Shown here: positions 1 to 8,460 of the stretch, one piece after another
How positions within the stretch are numbered: the first letter of the stretch is position 1
Layout of the letters: every line of letters begins with the position of its first letter
Assembly (NCBI RefSeq): GCF_024339125.1
Contig: NZ_CP101417.1
Span: forward strand, 2,615,001 to 2,679,000
DNA from: Xanthomonas hortorum
GTDB taxonomy: Bacteria; Pseudomonadota; Gammaproteobacteria; Xanthomonadales; Xanthomonadaceae
DNA: 64,000 nt
Direction: 5' to 3'
The notes under the pieces: model-generated
Databases searched by the model: none
Told to the model about the DNA's origin: nothing
Seen by the model: only the letters and a program-made list of their open reading frames with translations
Made by a program: the position numbers and the translations under genes

Positions 1-47
1 CTCGCCGATAACCTTCTCAACGCGATCACAGCGTGCAGGGGGAATGT

Positions 48-1280
48 ATGGCCGCTCCATCTCAAGACCGCAATGACAGGCACGTGTCGCCTGCACACCG
101 CAGCAACCGTCAACTGACGCAGCTCGCGCCGTGGTTGTATCTCGGCGTGCTGCTGGGCAGCGGCTGGTTGTTGTTCCTGCAACCGCAGACCCGCGTGCTG
201 CAACCCGAGCAAGCGGCGACGAGCTGGCTGCTGGCCTGGATCTTCGGCGGCATAGTGATTGGCGCGCTGCTGTGGAGCCTGCGGCTGGCGCGCGACGGCC
301 TGGGCCAGGCGTCTTCGGCCAGCTATCCCATGTCTGCACGCCTGCCCGATTCGTGGACGGACGCCTACGCCGCCTTGCTGCGCCCGGCTAACGCTGCGCC
401 GCTCTCCGCGCCCAAGCCCGACCCGGCCGATACCCAGCGCGGCGCGGCCTGGCACCGGTTCGGCGGCGGCATGCTCAGCGTGGAAAACTTCGATCCCAAC
501 GACGCCACCCGCGCGCCCTGGGACAACCTGGACGCGCAGACCTGCATCGCCCGTCTGGACGATGTGCGCCCGGCCTGGCAGAACGCCAGCGCCAACCGCG
601 CGCTGCAGCAGGAGCGTCGCTACTGGCTGGATGTGGTGCTGTCGCTGCTCGATCACGGCGTCACCCGCCCGCTGCAGGACGGCTATCTACCCGATACCGC
701 CACGCTGCGTACCGAGCGCTTCCTGCTCGGCGCCGACGCCGGCCCGATCGTGCTGGCCGATGTGCCGGCGTTGTTCGCACGCCGACTGGCACTGGCCATC
801 GAGACCATGCCGACCCCGCAGCGCGAGGCCGCTGGCGTGCAGTGGCGTTTGCTACAGCAACTGCACGGTCTGGTCGCCGAAAGCCGCATGCTGGACGAGC
901 GTTCGCAGGTCATCCAGGTGCTGGCGTGGAATCCGGACGTGGATCTGGATCAGGTCGAAGTGGCTTATATCCTGGCCGCCGAGTACCGCCAGGGCATGCG
1001 CGACTGGTTGCGCCGCGCCGCGCTGGTGCGTCTGCCCGACAGCGCACTGCGCCTGGACGAAGTGCTGCTGTCGTCCTGTAGCCCGCTCGGCGCGCAGGCC
1101 GACGACGTCGACTACATCGAGGCGATGCGTCCGCTGCACCGTGGTTTCATGCAACTGTTCAGTCAGCGCCTGAGCCAGTTGGTGCTGCAGGCCGAGCAGG
1201 CCGAGCGTCAGACCGGCCTGTATCCGTTGCCGCGGACCACCGCTGCCAGCGACGAACTCTCTCAGGACTGGCCGGCGTAA
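48..1280 (+). CDS. Hypothetical membrane-anchored protein
   Basis: I do not recognise the family. The product is 410 residues. The ATG at 48 is chosen over the in-frame GTG at 33 because a GGGGGA ribosome-binding sequence lies just upstream of it. Two hydrophobic segments near the N-terminus (about residues 25-47 and 60-80) suggest a membrane anchor with both ends on the same side. The remaining ~320 residues are soluble, Ala/Leu/Arg-rich and probably helical, with no catalytic motif I can name. The 3' end overlaps the convergent ppk2 gene by 19 bp. Codon use is like the neighbours. Function unknown. Confidence 0.75.
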   Translation: MAAPSQDRNDRHVSPAHRSNRQLTQLAPWLYLGVLLGSGWLLFLQPQTRVLQPEQAATSWLLAWIFGGIVIGALLWSLRLARDGLGQASSASYPMSARLPDSWTDAYAALLRPANAAPLSAPKPDPADTQRGAAWHRFGGGMLSVENFDPNDATRAPWDNLDAQTCIARLDDVRPAWQNASANRALQQERRYWLDVVLSLLDHGVTRPLQDGYLPDTATLRTERFLLGADAGPIVLADVPALFARRLALAIETMPTPQREAAGVQWRLLQQLHGLVAESRMLDERSQVIQVLAWNPDVDLDQVEVAYILAAEYRQGMRDWLRRAALVRLPDSALRLDEVLLSSCSPLGAQADDVDYIEAMRPLHRGFMQLFSQRLSQLVLQAEQAERQTGLYPLPRTTAASDELSQDWPA

Positions 1281-2044
1281 TCGTCGATCGGTTCCAGCAC
1301 GCCATAACGTTCCTTGTGCGGTTTGCCGTCCAACGGCGGCAGCTGCACTTTTTCTTCGGGCACCGCGGTGTCCGGCAGCCGATCCAGCAGGTCACGGATC
1401 AGGCTCAATCGGCCCAGCTTCTGGTCGTTGAATTCCACCAGCGTCCACGGTGCGTCCGGCGTATGCGTCACTTCGAGCATGCGCTCTCGCGCAACGGTGT
1501 AGTCGTCGTACTTGCTGCGTGACTGCAGATCCACCGGCGACAGCTTCCAGCCCTTGAGCGGATCTTCGTGGCGTTCGGCGAAGCGCTGTTCCTGCTCGGC
1601 CTGATCCACGCACAGCCAATACTTGAACAGCAAAATGCCGTCGTCGACCAGCAGTTGTTCGAAGCGCGGCGCCTGTTCAAGAAACGCCTCGTATTGGGCG
1701 TCTGTGCAGTAGCCCATCACCCGTTCCACGCCGGCGCGGTTGTACCAGCTGCGATCCATCAGCACCAACTCGCCGGCCGCCGGCAGATGCGCCACATAGC
1801 GCTGAAAATACCACTGCGTGCTTTCGCGATCGTTGGGTGTCGGCAGCGCCACTACCCGGCATTGGCGCGGATTGAGGTGGCTGGCGATGGTCTGGATCAC
1901 ACCGCCCTTGCCGGCCGTGTCGCGGCCTTCCACCAGCACCAGTGCGCGCTGGTTGGTATGCCGCAGCCAGCGCGCCATGTTGACCAGTTCAAGCTGCAGC
2001 GGTGCCAGCAGTTTTTTGTAGGCCTTGCGTTTCAGGTGCGACAT
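1262..2044 (-). CDS. ppk2: Polyphosphate kinase 2 family protein
   Basis: Transfers phosphate between polyphosphate and nucleotides (PPK2 family, cytoplasmic). The sequence shows the family P-loop GRDTAGKGG at residues 40-48, a Walker B-like LVLMDRS around 93-99 followed by the lid motif WYNRAGVERVMG, and the FKYWL segment typical of one-domain PPK2 enzymes. Length is 260 residues, usual for single-domain members. Whether it prefers NDP, NMP or both cannot be read here. The gene is convergent with the upstream hypothetical gene (19-bp overlap of 3' ends) and lies 30 bp downstream of moaB on the same strand, so the two may share a transcript. Confidence 0.9.
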   Translation of the reverse strand: MSHLKRKAYKKLLAPLQLELVNMARWLRHTNQRALVLVEGRDTAGKGGVIQTIASHLNPRQCRVVALPTPNDRESTQWYFQRYVAHLPAAGELVLMDRSWYNRAGVERVMGYCTDAQYEAFLEQAPRFEQLLVDDGILLFKYWLCVDQAEQEQRFAERHEDPLKGWKLSPVDLQSRSKYDDYTVARERMLEVTHTPDAPWTLVEFNDQKLGRLSLIRDLLDRLPDTAVPEEKVQLPPLDGKPHKERYGVLEPIDDYAGQS

Positions 2045-2074
2045 GCGCGTTCCAACAGCGATGGAGCGCGCAGG

Positions 2075-2593
2075 CTATTCGCCCAGACGTGGACGCAGTG
2101 TCGCCAGATTGCAGGGCTTGGTGCGCGCATCCAGTTGTGCACGCACGATCTTTTCCCACGCCGTGCGGCAGGCCGAGGTGGAGCCGGGCAGGCAGAACAC
2201 GAAGCTGTGATTGGCCAGGCCTGCGAATGCGCGCGACTGCAGCGACGAGGTGCCGATTTCTTCCACGCTGATGGCGCGAAACAATTCGCCGAACCCGGGC
2301 ATGGTCTTGTCCAGCAACGGTGTGATCGCCTCCGGCGTGCTGTCACGGCCGGTGAAGCCGGTGCCGCCGGTGATCAGGATGCCGTCGACCTGCGCATCGG
2401 CAATCCAGTTCGAGACGATCGCGCGCATGCGGTAACGGTCGTCCGGGCATAACGCGCGTTCGTGCAGCAGGTGACCGTCGTGAGTGAGGGCCTCGACCAG
2501 ATAATCGCCGGAGCGGTCATCGGCCAGGCTGCGGCTGTCGGACACCGTCAGCACGCACAGGTGCAAGGGAATGAAGTCGAGATTGGAAGGCAT
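2075..2593 (-). CDS. moaB: Molybdenum cofactor biosynthesis protein B
   Basis: MoaB/MogA-fold protein of molybdopterin synthesis, 172 residues. The signature GGTGFTGRDSTPEA is clear, along with the upstream SDSRSLADDRSG segment typical of MoaB. In the family it acts in the adenylylation branch of Moco assembly, though E. coli MoaB itself is poorly active. It probably forms a short operon with ppk2. The region upstream (on the minus strand) holds a REP-like hairpin and then an IS5-type element, so its promoter must lie within about 200 bp of the start or be supplied by read-through from the IS. Confidence 0.9.
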   Translation of the reverse strand: MPSNLDFIPLHLCVLTVSDSRSLADDRSGDYLVEALTHDGHLLHERALCPDDRYRMRAIVSNWIADAQVDGILITGGTGFTGRDSTPEAITPLLDKTMPGFGELFRAISVEEIGTSSLQSRAFAGLANHSFVFCLPGSTSACRTAWEKIVRAQLDARTKPCNLATLRPRLGE

Positions 2594-2848
2594 GCCGCCA
2601 GCCTAGCGAGCCTGGGAGGCCGGGTACAGCAGTACGGCGTGAAGCCACACAAAGTCAGTCGCAGTCGAGGATCCGCTGATACTGGCAATTAGCAACTGAC
2701 AGTTCGTGGCAAATCGATAAGCCGCTCTCCCCGGGGGCGAGAAGGCACAGCTCGCGCGCCACTGGTGTGCGTGCCGCCGAGCGCCCACGCCGCAAGGTTG
2801 GACGCCCCTCTCCCTCCGGGAGAGGGGTTGGGGTGAGGGTACGTCTAG
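2594..2848. other. Intergenic region upstream of moaB
   Basis: This 255-bp gap has no supported gene. It holds the presumptive moaB promoter zone, a GC-rich stretch from about 2717 with a broken palindrome (CTCTCCCC/GGGGGCGAGA), then the REP-like hairpin at 2805-2843 and the left CTAG copy of the insertion sequence at 2845-2848. I see no convincing sigma-70 promoter on the minus strand. Confidence 0.5.
2805..2843. repeat. REP-like hairpin repeat, copy 1
   Basis: Perfect 10-bp stem CCCCTCTCCC/GGGAGAGGGG with a 3-base loop, followed by TTGGGGTGAGGGTACG. The same unit with a different loop is at 4252-4290 in the same orientation. Such C/G-rich palindromes are common dispersed intergenic repeats in Xanthomonas and relatives. 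The insertion sequence begins a few bases to the right. Confidence 0.8.
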
Positions 2849-4007
2849 GGATGGTCTGATCAACGGCATCGGAGGATGAGCCTAACCACATCGACCAGGC
2901 TGACGGCGCTCAGATCCTCGATTTTTTTGCCGTTTCCGGCGCGTTTGCAGGGTGTTGCCCGGGTTACAGGCGCACGCTCCCCATCGTCGGCAGTAACTGC
3001 TTTCGCTTCATCCACAGGTTCGATAGCGCAAACAAGGTCAGCACCTGCGCGGTGTTCTTGGCCAGGCCGCGATAGCGGACCTTGGTGTAGCCGAACTGGC
3101 GCTTGATCACCCGGAATGGATGCTCCACCTTCGCGCGCACGCTGGCCTTGAAGTGTTCCCAACGTCTTTCCCGAGCACGCTCGCGTTTGTTGCCGAGGGC
3201 TTGCATCGTCGAGGGCCTGGCGGCGATGAAGAATGCAGCCTTGCAGGCCTGCAGTTCTTCGCGTTTGTCCGCACCGGTGTAGCCGCTATCGCCGAACACG
3301 CTGTCTTCTTTGCCATGCAGCAACGTGTGCATCACCGTGACATCGGCGACGTTGGCGGCTGTGCAATGGACGTGGTGCACCAACCCGGAAAATTCATCCA
3401 CGCCGATGTGCGCCTTCATCCCGAAATACCACTGATTGCCCTTCTTGGTCTGATGCATCTCAGGGTCGCGCGCGTTGTCGGCATTCTTGGTCGAACTGGG
3501 CGCCGCGATCAGCGTCGCATCGACGATCGTGCCCGACCGCAGGCTCTGGCCCTTGCGCGCCAGATGCGCGTTGACCGCTTCCAGCATCCGCGCGGCAAGG
3601 CCATGGGTCTCCAGCAGGCGCCGAAAGTTGAGAATCGTGGTCTCGTCCGGAACGTTGTCCAAGCCACCGAGCTGGGCAAACCGCCGCAAGGTCGGGATCT
3701 CGTGCAGTGCTTCTTCCATCGCCGGATCGCTCAGCGCATACCACTGCTGCAGCAGATGAATCCGCAACATCGTCGCCAGTGCGTACGGCTGCCGACCTGG
3801 CCGGCCCGATACCGGATAGTGCGGCGCGATCAGACCGAGCAGTTGCTGCCACGGAACCACCTGCTCCATCTCGGCCAGAAAGATCTCGCGCCGGGTCTGC
3901 TTGCGCTTGCCCAGGCCCTCAGCGTCACCGAACGTCAGTTGCATGGATCACTCCTCAACATCAGGCGGGTAGTGTCGCGTATCTGTGGTGCGTTGTTCAG
4001 AGGTTCC
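2849..4007 (-). mobile_element. IS5-family insertion sequence
   Basis: A complete-looking element of 1159 bp. The ends are imperfect inverted repeats: GGATGGTCTGATCAACG at the left and GGAACCTCTGAACAACG (read inward) at the right, matching at 13 of 17 positions. Both ends are flanked by CTAG (2845-2848 and 4008-4011), a target duplication of the YTAR type usual for IS5 relatives. It carries one intact transposase gene on the minus strand. The intact ORF and matching target duplication suggest a fairly recent insertion. It sits in an intergenic region and breaks no gene I can see. Confidence 0.88.
2964..3944 (-). CDS. IS5-family transposase
   Basis: DDE transposase of 326 residues, intact from ATG to stop. 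An N-terminal DUF772-type region (PVSGRPGRQPYALATMLRIH, about residues 45-64) is followed by the catalytic DDE domain: the first Asp in GTIVDATLIAAPSST, the second in FGDSGYTGADKRE, and the Glu within the RAKVEHPFRVIKRQFG signature (Y-(2)-R-(3)-E-(6)-K type). It catalyses cut-and-paste movement of its own element. Its start is about 60 bp inside the right end of the IS. Confidence 0.95.
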   Translation of the reverse strand: MQLTFGDAEGLGKRKQTRREIFLAEMEQVVPWQQLLGLIAPHYPVSGRPGRQPYALATMLRIHLLQQWYALSDPAMEEALHEIPTLRRFAQLGGLDNVPDETTILNFRRLLETHGLAARMLEAVNAHLARKGQSLRSGTIVDATLIAAPSSTKNADNARDPEMHQTKKGNQWYFGMKAHIGVDEFSGLVHHVHCTAANVADVTVMHTLLHGKEDSVFGDSGYTGADKREELQACKAAFFIAARPSTMQALGNKRERARERRWEHFKASVRAKVEHPFRVIKRQFGYTKVRYRGLAKNTAQVLTLFALSNLWMKRKQLLPTMGSVRL

Positions 4008-4042
4008 CTAGGCGCGCCGTGTCAGTTGCCGGCTTCGGTAAG

Positions 4043-4155
4043 GGCGGCAGCGCGGCCGGGGACTGGCTCCTCGGCTCGGTCAGACATCCTGTCTGACTCG
4101 CCGCCGCGGCACATCCATGTGCCGCTCTCCGCCAATCCCCGGCCACGCTGCCGCC
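4043..4155. repeat. T-shaped palindrome with 25-bp stem
   Basis: Outer arms at 4043-4067 and 4131-4155 are inverted repeats matching at 23 of 25 positions; the two differences are C/T and would pair as G-U in one RNA strand. Inside are two perfect 8-bp hairpins, GTCAGACA/TGTCTGAC (4079-4097, loop TCC) and GCGGCACA/TGTGCCGC (4106-4125, loop TCCA). Transcribed, it would form a three-way junction. No ORF is present. Function unknown; a MITE-like or structured-RNA origin are both possible. Confidence 0.75.
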
Positions 4156-4251
4156 TCAGCGCGTTATTGCTGTGACTTACGTTTTTGCCGTGGCTTGGAA
4201 AGTGTTGAGCAAAGAAAGTTTTGAGTAGCTTACTGACGAGTCGCTCTACAG

Positions 4252-4290
4252 CCCCTCTCCCGCTGGGAGAGGGGTTGGGGTGGGGGTACG
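4252..4290. repeat. REP-like hairpin repeat, copy 2
   Basis: Same 10-bp stem as at 2805 (CCCCTCTCCC/GGGAGAGGGG) with loop GCT, then TTGGGGTGGGGGTACG. It lies 41 bp downstream of the GT41 stop codon and may act as its transcription terminator or as an mRNA 3'-end stabiliser. Confidence 0.8.
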
Positions 4291-4330
4291 GCGGAAGACA
4301 GCTATCTACTTTGAAAATAAGAAGCCCCCA

Positions 4331-6037
4331 CTAATTAACCAGCCAACCATGCCGCCCCGCCACCCCACGTACCAACTGCGCGAGCTCATTGGCAAACCCA
4401 TCCATCTCAAACACCCCGGACTCCCGCCGCAGCACATCCACCCGCTCACGCAACGCACCCAGTGCCGCCGGATCACTCGCCAACGCCACCGCCTTGGCAA
4501 CAAACGCCGCATCGTCCGCCACATTCATCTCATCCAACCCAAGATGATGATTCAAGCTGCCGGCTACGCGCGCCGCAAACGTCTCCCCAGGCGTCGTCAA
4601 TACCGGGCAACCCGCCCACAACGCATCGGACGCAGTGGTATGCGCGTTGTAAGGATGCGTATCCAAAAATAAATCCGCATGCCGGTAGCGCGCCAGATAC
4701 TGCGCATGCGGCAGCTTTGGCATGAACACCAACCGCTGCGCATCCACACCCTGCGACTGCGCCACCGCACGCAAGCGCGCGTCCGCCTCACCTGGCCCGG
4801 ACAACAGCCACAGCACGCTATCCGGCACCGCGCGCAGCACCGCCAGCATGCGTGCCATGCTGCGCGGATTGAGCTTGTAGCTATTGTTGAAGCAGCACAG
4901 CACCACGCCATGCTCGGGCAAGCCGCACTGCGTACGCGAAGGCGGCTTGGCAACCACGCGTGAGGTGTCCGATGGCTGAAATGAACCTCGCAAGCGCAAC
5001 ACCTTCTCGCTGTAAAAGGGCTCTAGTGCCGGCGGCAGCGCGAACCCATCGCCCAGCACGTAGTCCATCCACGGTGCGCCGGATGTGCCCGGATACGCCA
5101 GCCAGTTGAGTTGTACCGGCGCTGGCCGCAGCGCGAACACTTCCGGTCGCCCGCCGCCGCCCCAGCCGCGTAGATCGAACAACAGATCGATGCCCTGGTT
5201 GCGGATGTGCTGCGCAGTGGCCAGATGCCCGAGCGCGGTGACATCGTGCAAGGTCGTGGCTTGCGCCAGGCGCGCGCGAATCTCGCTGCGGTCATCATGG
5301 CTGGTCGCAAACAGATGCAGGTGCAAGCTCGGCTGACGCCGCTGCAGCGCTTCGAATAACGCCACTGTCAGCAAGCCGGTGGGATGTGCACCAAAGCCAT
5401 TGGAGACGAAGCCGACCCGCAACGCGCCCCGGCGGCGCACGGCAGTCGGTGGGAACGGGCGCAGGACGGAAGCAATCGTCTGCGCGCGCGTTCGTGCACA
5501 CGCGAGCTGTTCGGCAGCGCTGGCGTCCTCGCTCAGGAAGGCGAACGGTTCCACCGCCGCAACGCCCTGCGCCACGGCGGCACGTACCTGCGCAGCCAGT
5601 GCATCCAGCTCGCGCCAATCGCACAGGCGGCGGCGCCAGTTGAGCAGTTGCGCAGTGATGTAGGGCTCGTCGGGCAGCAAGTGATGTGCACGCGTATACG
5701 CGGCCGCCGCAGCTTCGGCCTGGCCCGCGTCTTCCAATGCATGCCCAAGCCACAATGCGATGCCAGGATGCTGTGGCACCAGGTCCGATGCCTGCTGCAA
5801 CAACGACGCTGCTTCTGCATGCCGTTGCTGCGCCCAGCGCACCCGTCCAAGCCGCGCCACTGCTTCCGGATGGCCCGGATGCAGTGCAATTGCACGTTGC
5901 ACCGCGGCTTCGCCGGCAGCGATCGCGCCCATGCCGAGTTCGGCATCGGCCAGCATCAGCCAGGCGATGAAATCACCGGGCTGGTGTTGCACCGCCTCGC
6001 GCAGCTGCAACAGCTCGCGCGGGACCTGTGCACTCAC
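4331..6037 (-). CDS. TPR-containing GT41 O-GlcNAc transferase homologue
   Basis: 568 residues, the same length as the crystallised Xanthomonas OGT homologue of family GT41. Residues ~10-130 form tetratricopeptide helices; residues ~205-560 form the two-lobed GT-B domain. His218 in [11 protein letters not shown] and Lys388 in NNSYKLNP fall on the positions described as functionally important in that homologue. The UDP-sugar site motif [18 protein letters not shown] and [20 protein letters not shown] are intact. The start is GTG and overlaps the prfA stop by 4 bases (GTGA), so it is translationally coupled to prfA. By family it should transfer GlcNAc to Ser/Thr of proteins; the bacterial substrates are not known from this sequence. 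Confidence 0.93.
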   Translation of the reverse strand: MSAQVPRELLQLREAVQHQPGDFIAWLMLADAELGMGAIAAGEAAVQRAIALHPGHPEAVARLGRVRWAQQRHAEAASLLQQASDLVPQHPGIALWLGHALEDAGQAEAAAAAYTRAHHLLPDEPYITAQLLNWRRRLCDWRELDALAAQVRAAVAQGVAAVEPFAFLSEDASAAEQLACARTRAQTIASVLRPFPPTAVRRRGALRVGFVSNGFGAHPTGLLTVALFEALQRRQPSLHLHLFATSHDDRSEIRARLAQATTLHDVTALGHLATAQHIRNQGIDLLFDLRGWGGGGRPEVFALRPAPVQLNWLAYPGTSGAPWMDYVLGDGFALPPALEPFYSEKVLRLRGSFQPSDTSRVVAKPPSRTQCGLPEHGVVLCCFNNSYKLNPRSMARMLAVLRAVPDSVLWLLSGPGEADARLRAVAQSQGVDAQRLVFMPKLPHAQYLARYRHADLFLDTHPYNAHTTASDALWAGCPVLTTPGETFAARVAGSLNHHLGLDEMNVADDAAFVAKAVALASDPAALGALRERVDVLRRESGVFEMDGFANELAQLVRGVAGRHGWLVN

Positions 6038-7119
6038 GGGCTGTCGCTCAACCGCGCCAGTTCGTCGGCCTGATGCTCATGCAGCAGCCGTGCGATCAAG
6101 GCATCCAGATCGCCTTCGATGATGTTGGGCAGGTCGTACAGCGTGAGGCCTTCCACGCGGTGGTCGGTGATGCGGCCCTGCGGGAAGCTATAGGTGCGGA
6201 TGCGTTGGCTACGGTCGCCGCTACCTAGCTGCAATTTGCGCGTCTGCGCTTCGGCGGCCGCCGCCTTGCTGCGCTCCGCTTCCACCAGTTGCGCCTTCAG
6301 GCGCTTCATCGCCTTGTCGCGATTGGCGTGCTGGCTGCGCTCGGTCTGGCATTCCACCACCACGCCGCTGGGCACATGGGTGATGCGGATCGCCGATTCG
6401 GTCTTGTTGACGTGCTGGCCGCCTGCGCCGGACGAGCGAAAGGTATCTACCTTCAAATCCGCCGGATTGATCACGATCTCTTCGACGTCGTCGGCTTCGG
6501 GGATGATCGCCACCGTCGCCGCCGAGGTGTGGATACGGCCCTGCGATTCGGTGGCCGGCACGCGTTGTACGCGGTGGGTGCCGGATTCGAACTTCAACCG
6601 CGAATACGCACCGCGCCCGACCACCCGTGCCACCACCTCCTTGTAGCCGCCGTGCTCGCCGGGGCTGTCGGATTCGATTTCCACCTTCCAGCCCTGACGC
6701 TCGGCATAGCGGGCATACATGCGGAACAGATCGCCGGCAAAGATCGCCGCTTCGTCGCCGCCGGTGCCGGCGCGCACTTCCAGAAACAGATTGCCTTCGT
6801 CGCGCGGGTCGCGCGGTACCAGCAGCAGGGCCAGCTGCGCATCCAGCTCCTCCAGGCGTCCCTGAGCGGCGGCGATTTCCTCTTCGGCCAGCTCGCGCAT
6901 TTCCGGGTCGTTGCGCATGGCTTCGGCTGCGCTCAGATCGGCTTTTGCGCGCGCTTCGTCTTCCAGGGCGACGGCCAACGGCTCCAGCTGCGACAGCTCG
7001 CGCGACAGCGTGCGGAACTTGTCGTTGTTGCTCACCACCTCGGGGTCGGAGAGCAGGTGCTGCAGTTCTTCGCGGCGCTCGGCCAGCGCTTCGAGCTTAC
7101 GGCGCAGGGTCGGCGTCAT
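6034..7119 (-). CDS. prfA: Peptide chain release factor 1
   Basis: RF1 reads UAA/UAG stop codons and triggers peptide release. The 361-residue protein has the codon-recognition tripeptide PAT (residues 188-190) and the catalytic GGQ (233-235 within [14 protein letters not shown]). The order hemA-prfA is the usual proteobacterial one. Here the 5' end overlaps hemA by 23 bp and the 3' end overlaps the GT41 gene by 4 bp, so all three are one tightly coupled minus-strand operon. In many bacteria prmC (RF methyltransferase) follows prfA; here the GT41 gene takes that place. Confidence 0.97.
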   Translation of the reverse strand: MTPTLRRKLEALAERREELQHLLSDPEVVSNNDKFRTLSRELSQLEPLAVALEDEARAKADLSAAEAMRNDPEMRELAEEEIAAAQGRLEELDAQLALLLVPRDPRDEGNLFLEVRAGTGGDEAAIFAGDLFRMYARYAERQGWKVEIESDSPGEHGGYKEVVARVVGRGAYSRLKFESGTHRVQRVPATESQGRIHTSAATVAIIPEADDVEEIVINPADLKVDTFRSSGAGGQHVNKTESAIRITHVPSGVVVECQTERSQHANRDKAMKRLKAQLVEAERSKAAAAEAQTRKLQLGSGDRSQRIRTYSFPQGRITDHRVEGLTLYDLPNIIEGDLDALIARLLHEHQADELARLSDSP

Positions 7120-8395
7120 CAGTCCTCACGATCGGGGTAGCTACAGGGGGATGTTGGTAACCGGGTTTTTCCGGGAACAGCCGGTCGGCCGCGCTGGTCA
7201 GTTCCAGGTCGTTGTTGAGCGCCGCATCGCGTAATGCGGCAGTTGGCGGATGCAGCAAACGGTTGGTCAGCGCATGCGCCAGTTGTTCCAGGACTTCATC
7301 GGCTGGCTTGCCGTTATTCAATTGTTGGCGCGCCTTGGCCAGCAATTCGTCGCGGGTGCTGTCGCCGAACGCGCGCAGCCGTTTGAGCGGCGCCTGGCGC
7401 GCGTTGGCCTGCACCGTTTCGACATAGCGCGCGACCTGCAGATCGATGATCGCTTCGGCCTGGTCGGCGGCTTCGCGGCGGCCGCGGCGGTTGTCTTCGA
7501 CCGCGCGTTCCAGATCGTCCACCGTGTACAGGTAGGCGTCGCCGAGCTCGGCTACCGAGGCCTCGATATCGCGCGGCACTGCCAGGTCGAACAACAGCAT
7601 CGGCTTGCGTTTGCGCGCGCGTAGCGCCTGTTCCACCTGCATCCGGGTCACGATCGGCTCGCGTGCGGCAGTAGCCGAAAACACCACGTCGGCCTCGGCC
7701 AGATGGCGGTCCAGATCGGTCAGCGGCAACGCATAGCCGCCGTGCTGGCTGGCCAGCGTTTGCGCATGTGCAAGGGTGCGGTTGGCGATCAGCAAGCGGC
7801 GCACGCGGCCTTCGCTCAGATGCTTGGCGGCCAGTTCAATGGTTTCGCCAGCGCCGATCAGCAGCACGGTCGATTCGTTGAGCCGAGCGAAGGATTCCTG
7901 CGCCAGCCGCACCGCAGTGGAGGCCACCGACACCGGATTGGCGCCGACACGGGTATCGGTGCGCGCACGCTTGGCCACCGAGAAGGTCTGCTGAAATAGA
8001 CGGTCCAGCCCGCTGCCCAGCGCACCGTGCGCACGTGCCACCGCCCAGGCGTCCTTCACCTGACCCAGAATCTGCGGCTCGCCCAGCACCATCGAATCCA
8101 GCCCGGTGGCGACGCGGAACAGATGCCGCACCGCCGCTTCTTCCTGATGCTGATACAGATAACCGCTCAAGCCCGGCGCATGCGTCTCCAGCCAGGTCAC
8201 CAGGCTGTGCGGGTCGTCGGCCATCGCGTACAGCTCGGTGCGGTTGCAGGTGGACAGCAACGCGGCCTCGCGCACCTGCGGCAACGCGCGCAAGGATTCG
8301 AGCGCGCGCGGCAGCGCCTCACCTGCGAACGCCGCGCGTTCGCGCAGGTCCACAGGTGCGGTCTGGTGATTCAGTCCGAGCACCCACAACGTCAT
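7097..8395 (-). CDS. hemA: Glutamyl-tRNA reductase
   Basis: First committed enzyme of C5 tetrapyrrole synthesis: reduces Glu-tRNA(Glu) to glutamate-1-semialdehyde with NADPH. 432 residues. The catalytic Cys50 lies in [10 protein letters not shown], a nucleotide-binding [12 protein letters not shown] stretch begins the NADPH domain, and the C-terminal dimerisation helix region is present. ATG start at 8395. It is the first gene of hemA-prfA-GT41 and is divergent from the TPR-lolB-ispE operon across a 65-bp gap. The N-terminus lacks an obvious Lys-rich degradation tag. Confidence 0.96.
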   Translation of the reverse strand: MTLWVLGLNHQTAPVDLRERAAFAGEALPRALESLRALPQVREAALLSTCNRTELYAMADDPHSLVTWLETHAPGLSGYLYQHQEEAAVRHLFRVATGLDSMVLGEPQILGQVKDAWAVARAHGALGSGLDRLFQQTFSVAKRARTDTRVGANPVSVASTAVRLAQESFARLNESTVLLIGAGETIELAAKHLSEGRVRRLLIANRTLAHAQTLASQHGGYALPLTDLDRHLAEADVVFSATAAREPIVTRMQVEQALRARKRKPMLLFDLAVPRDIEASVAELGDAYLYTVDDLERAVEDNRRGRREAADQAEAIIDLQVARYVETVQANARQAPLKRLRAFGDSTRDELLAKARQQLNNGKPADEVLEQLAHALTNRLLHPPTAALRDAALNNDLELTSAADRLFPEKPGYQHPPVATPIVRTDDADPAP

Positions 8396-8437
8396 TGTTC
8401 AGTTGCTTGCGATAAGCTGGCGGCCATTCAGGGCCCC

Positions 8438-8443
8438 ATTTTA
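8438..8443 (-). promoter_or_regulatory. Possible hemA -10 element
   Basis: On the minus strand this reads TAAAAT, about 45 bp upstream of the hemA ATG within the 65-bp divergent gap. No good -35 hexamer lies at the right distance, so the assignment is tentative. The same gap must also hold the start signals for the plus-strand TPR gene. Confidence 0.3.
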
Positions 8444-8460
8444 CGGCCCGGTTGCCCCCG

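Larger units (their letters stand above)
4012..4330. other. Intergenic region between IS and GT41 gene
   Basis: No supported gene in 319 bp. It holds a 113-bp T-shaped palindrome (4043-4155), an AT-richer stretch (about 4160-4240) without clear motifs, and the second REP-like hairpin (4252-4290), which probably ends transcription of the minus-strand hemA-prfA-GT41 operon. Confidence 0.6.

Noticed and set aside
2603-2891. Short minus-strand ORFs upstream of moaB
   Set aside because: They translate the REP-like repeat; no start signal and no homology recognised.
4280-4672. 130-codon plus-strand ORF antisense to the GT41 3' end
   Set aside because: Lies antisense to a well-supported gene; low-complexity Arg/Pro/His-rich product.
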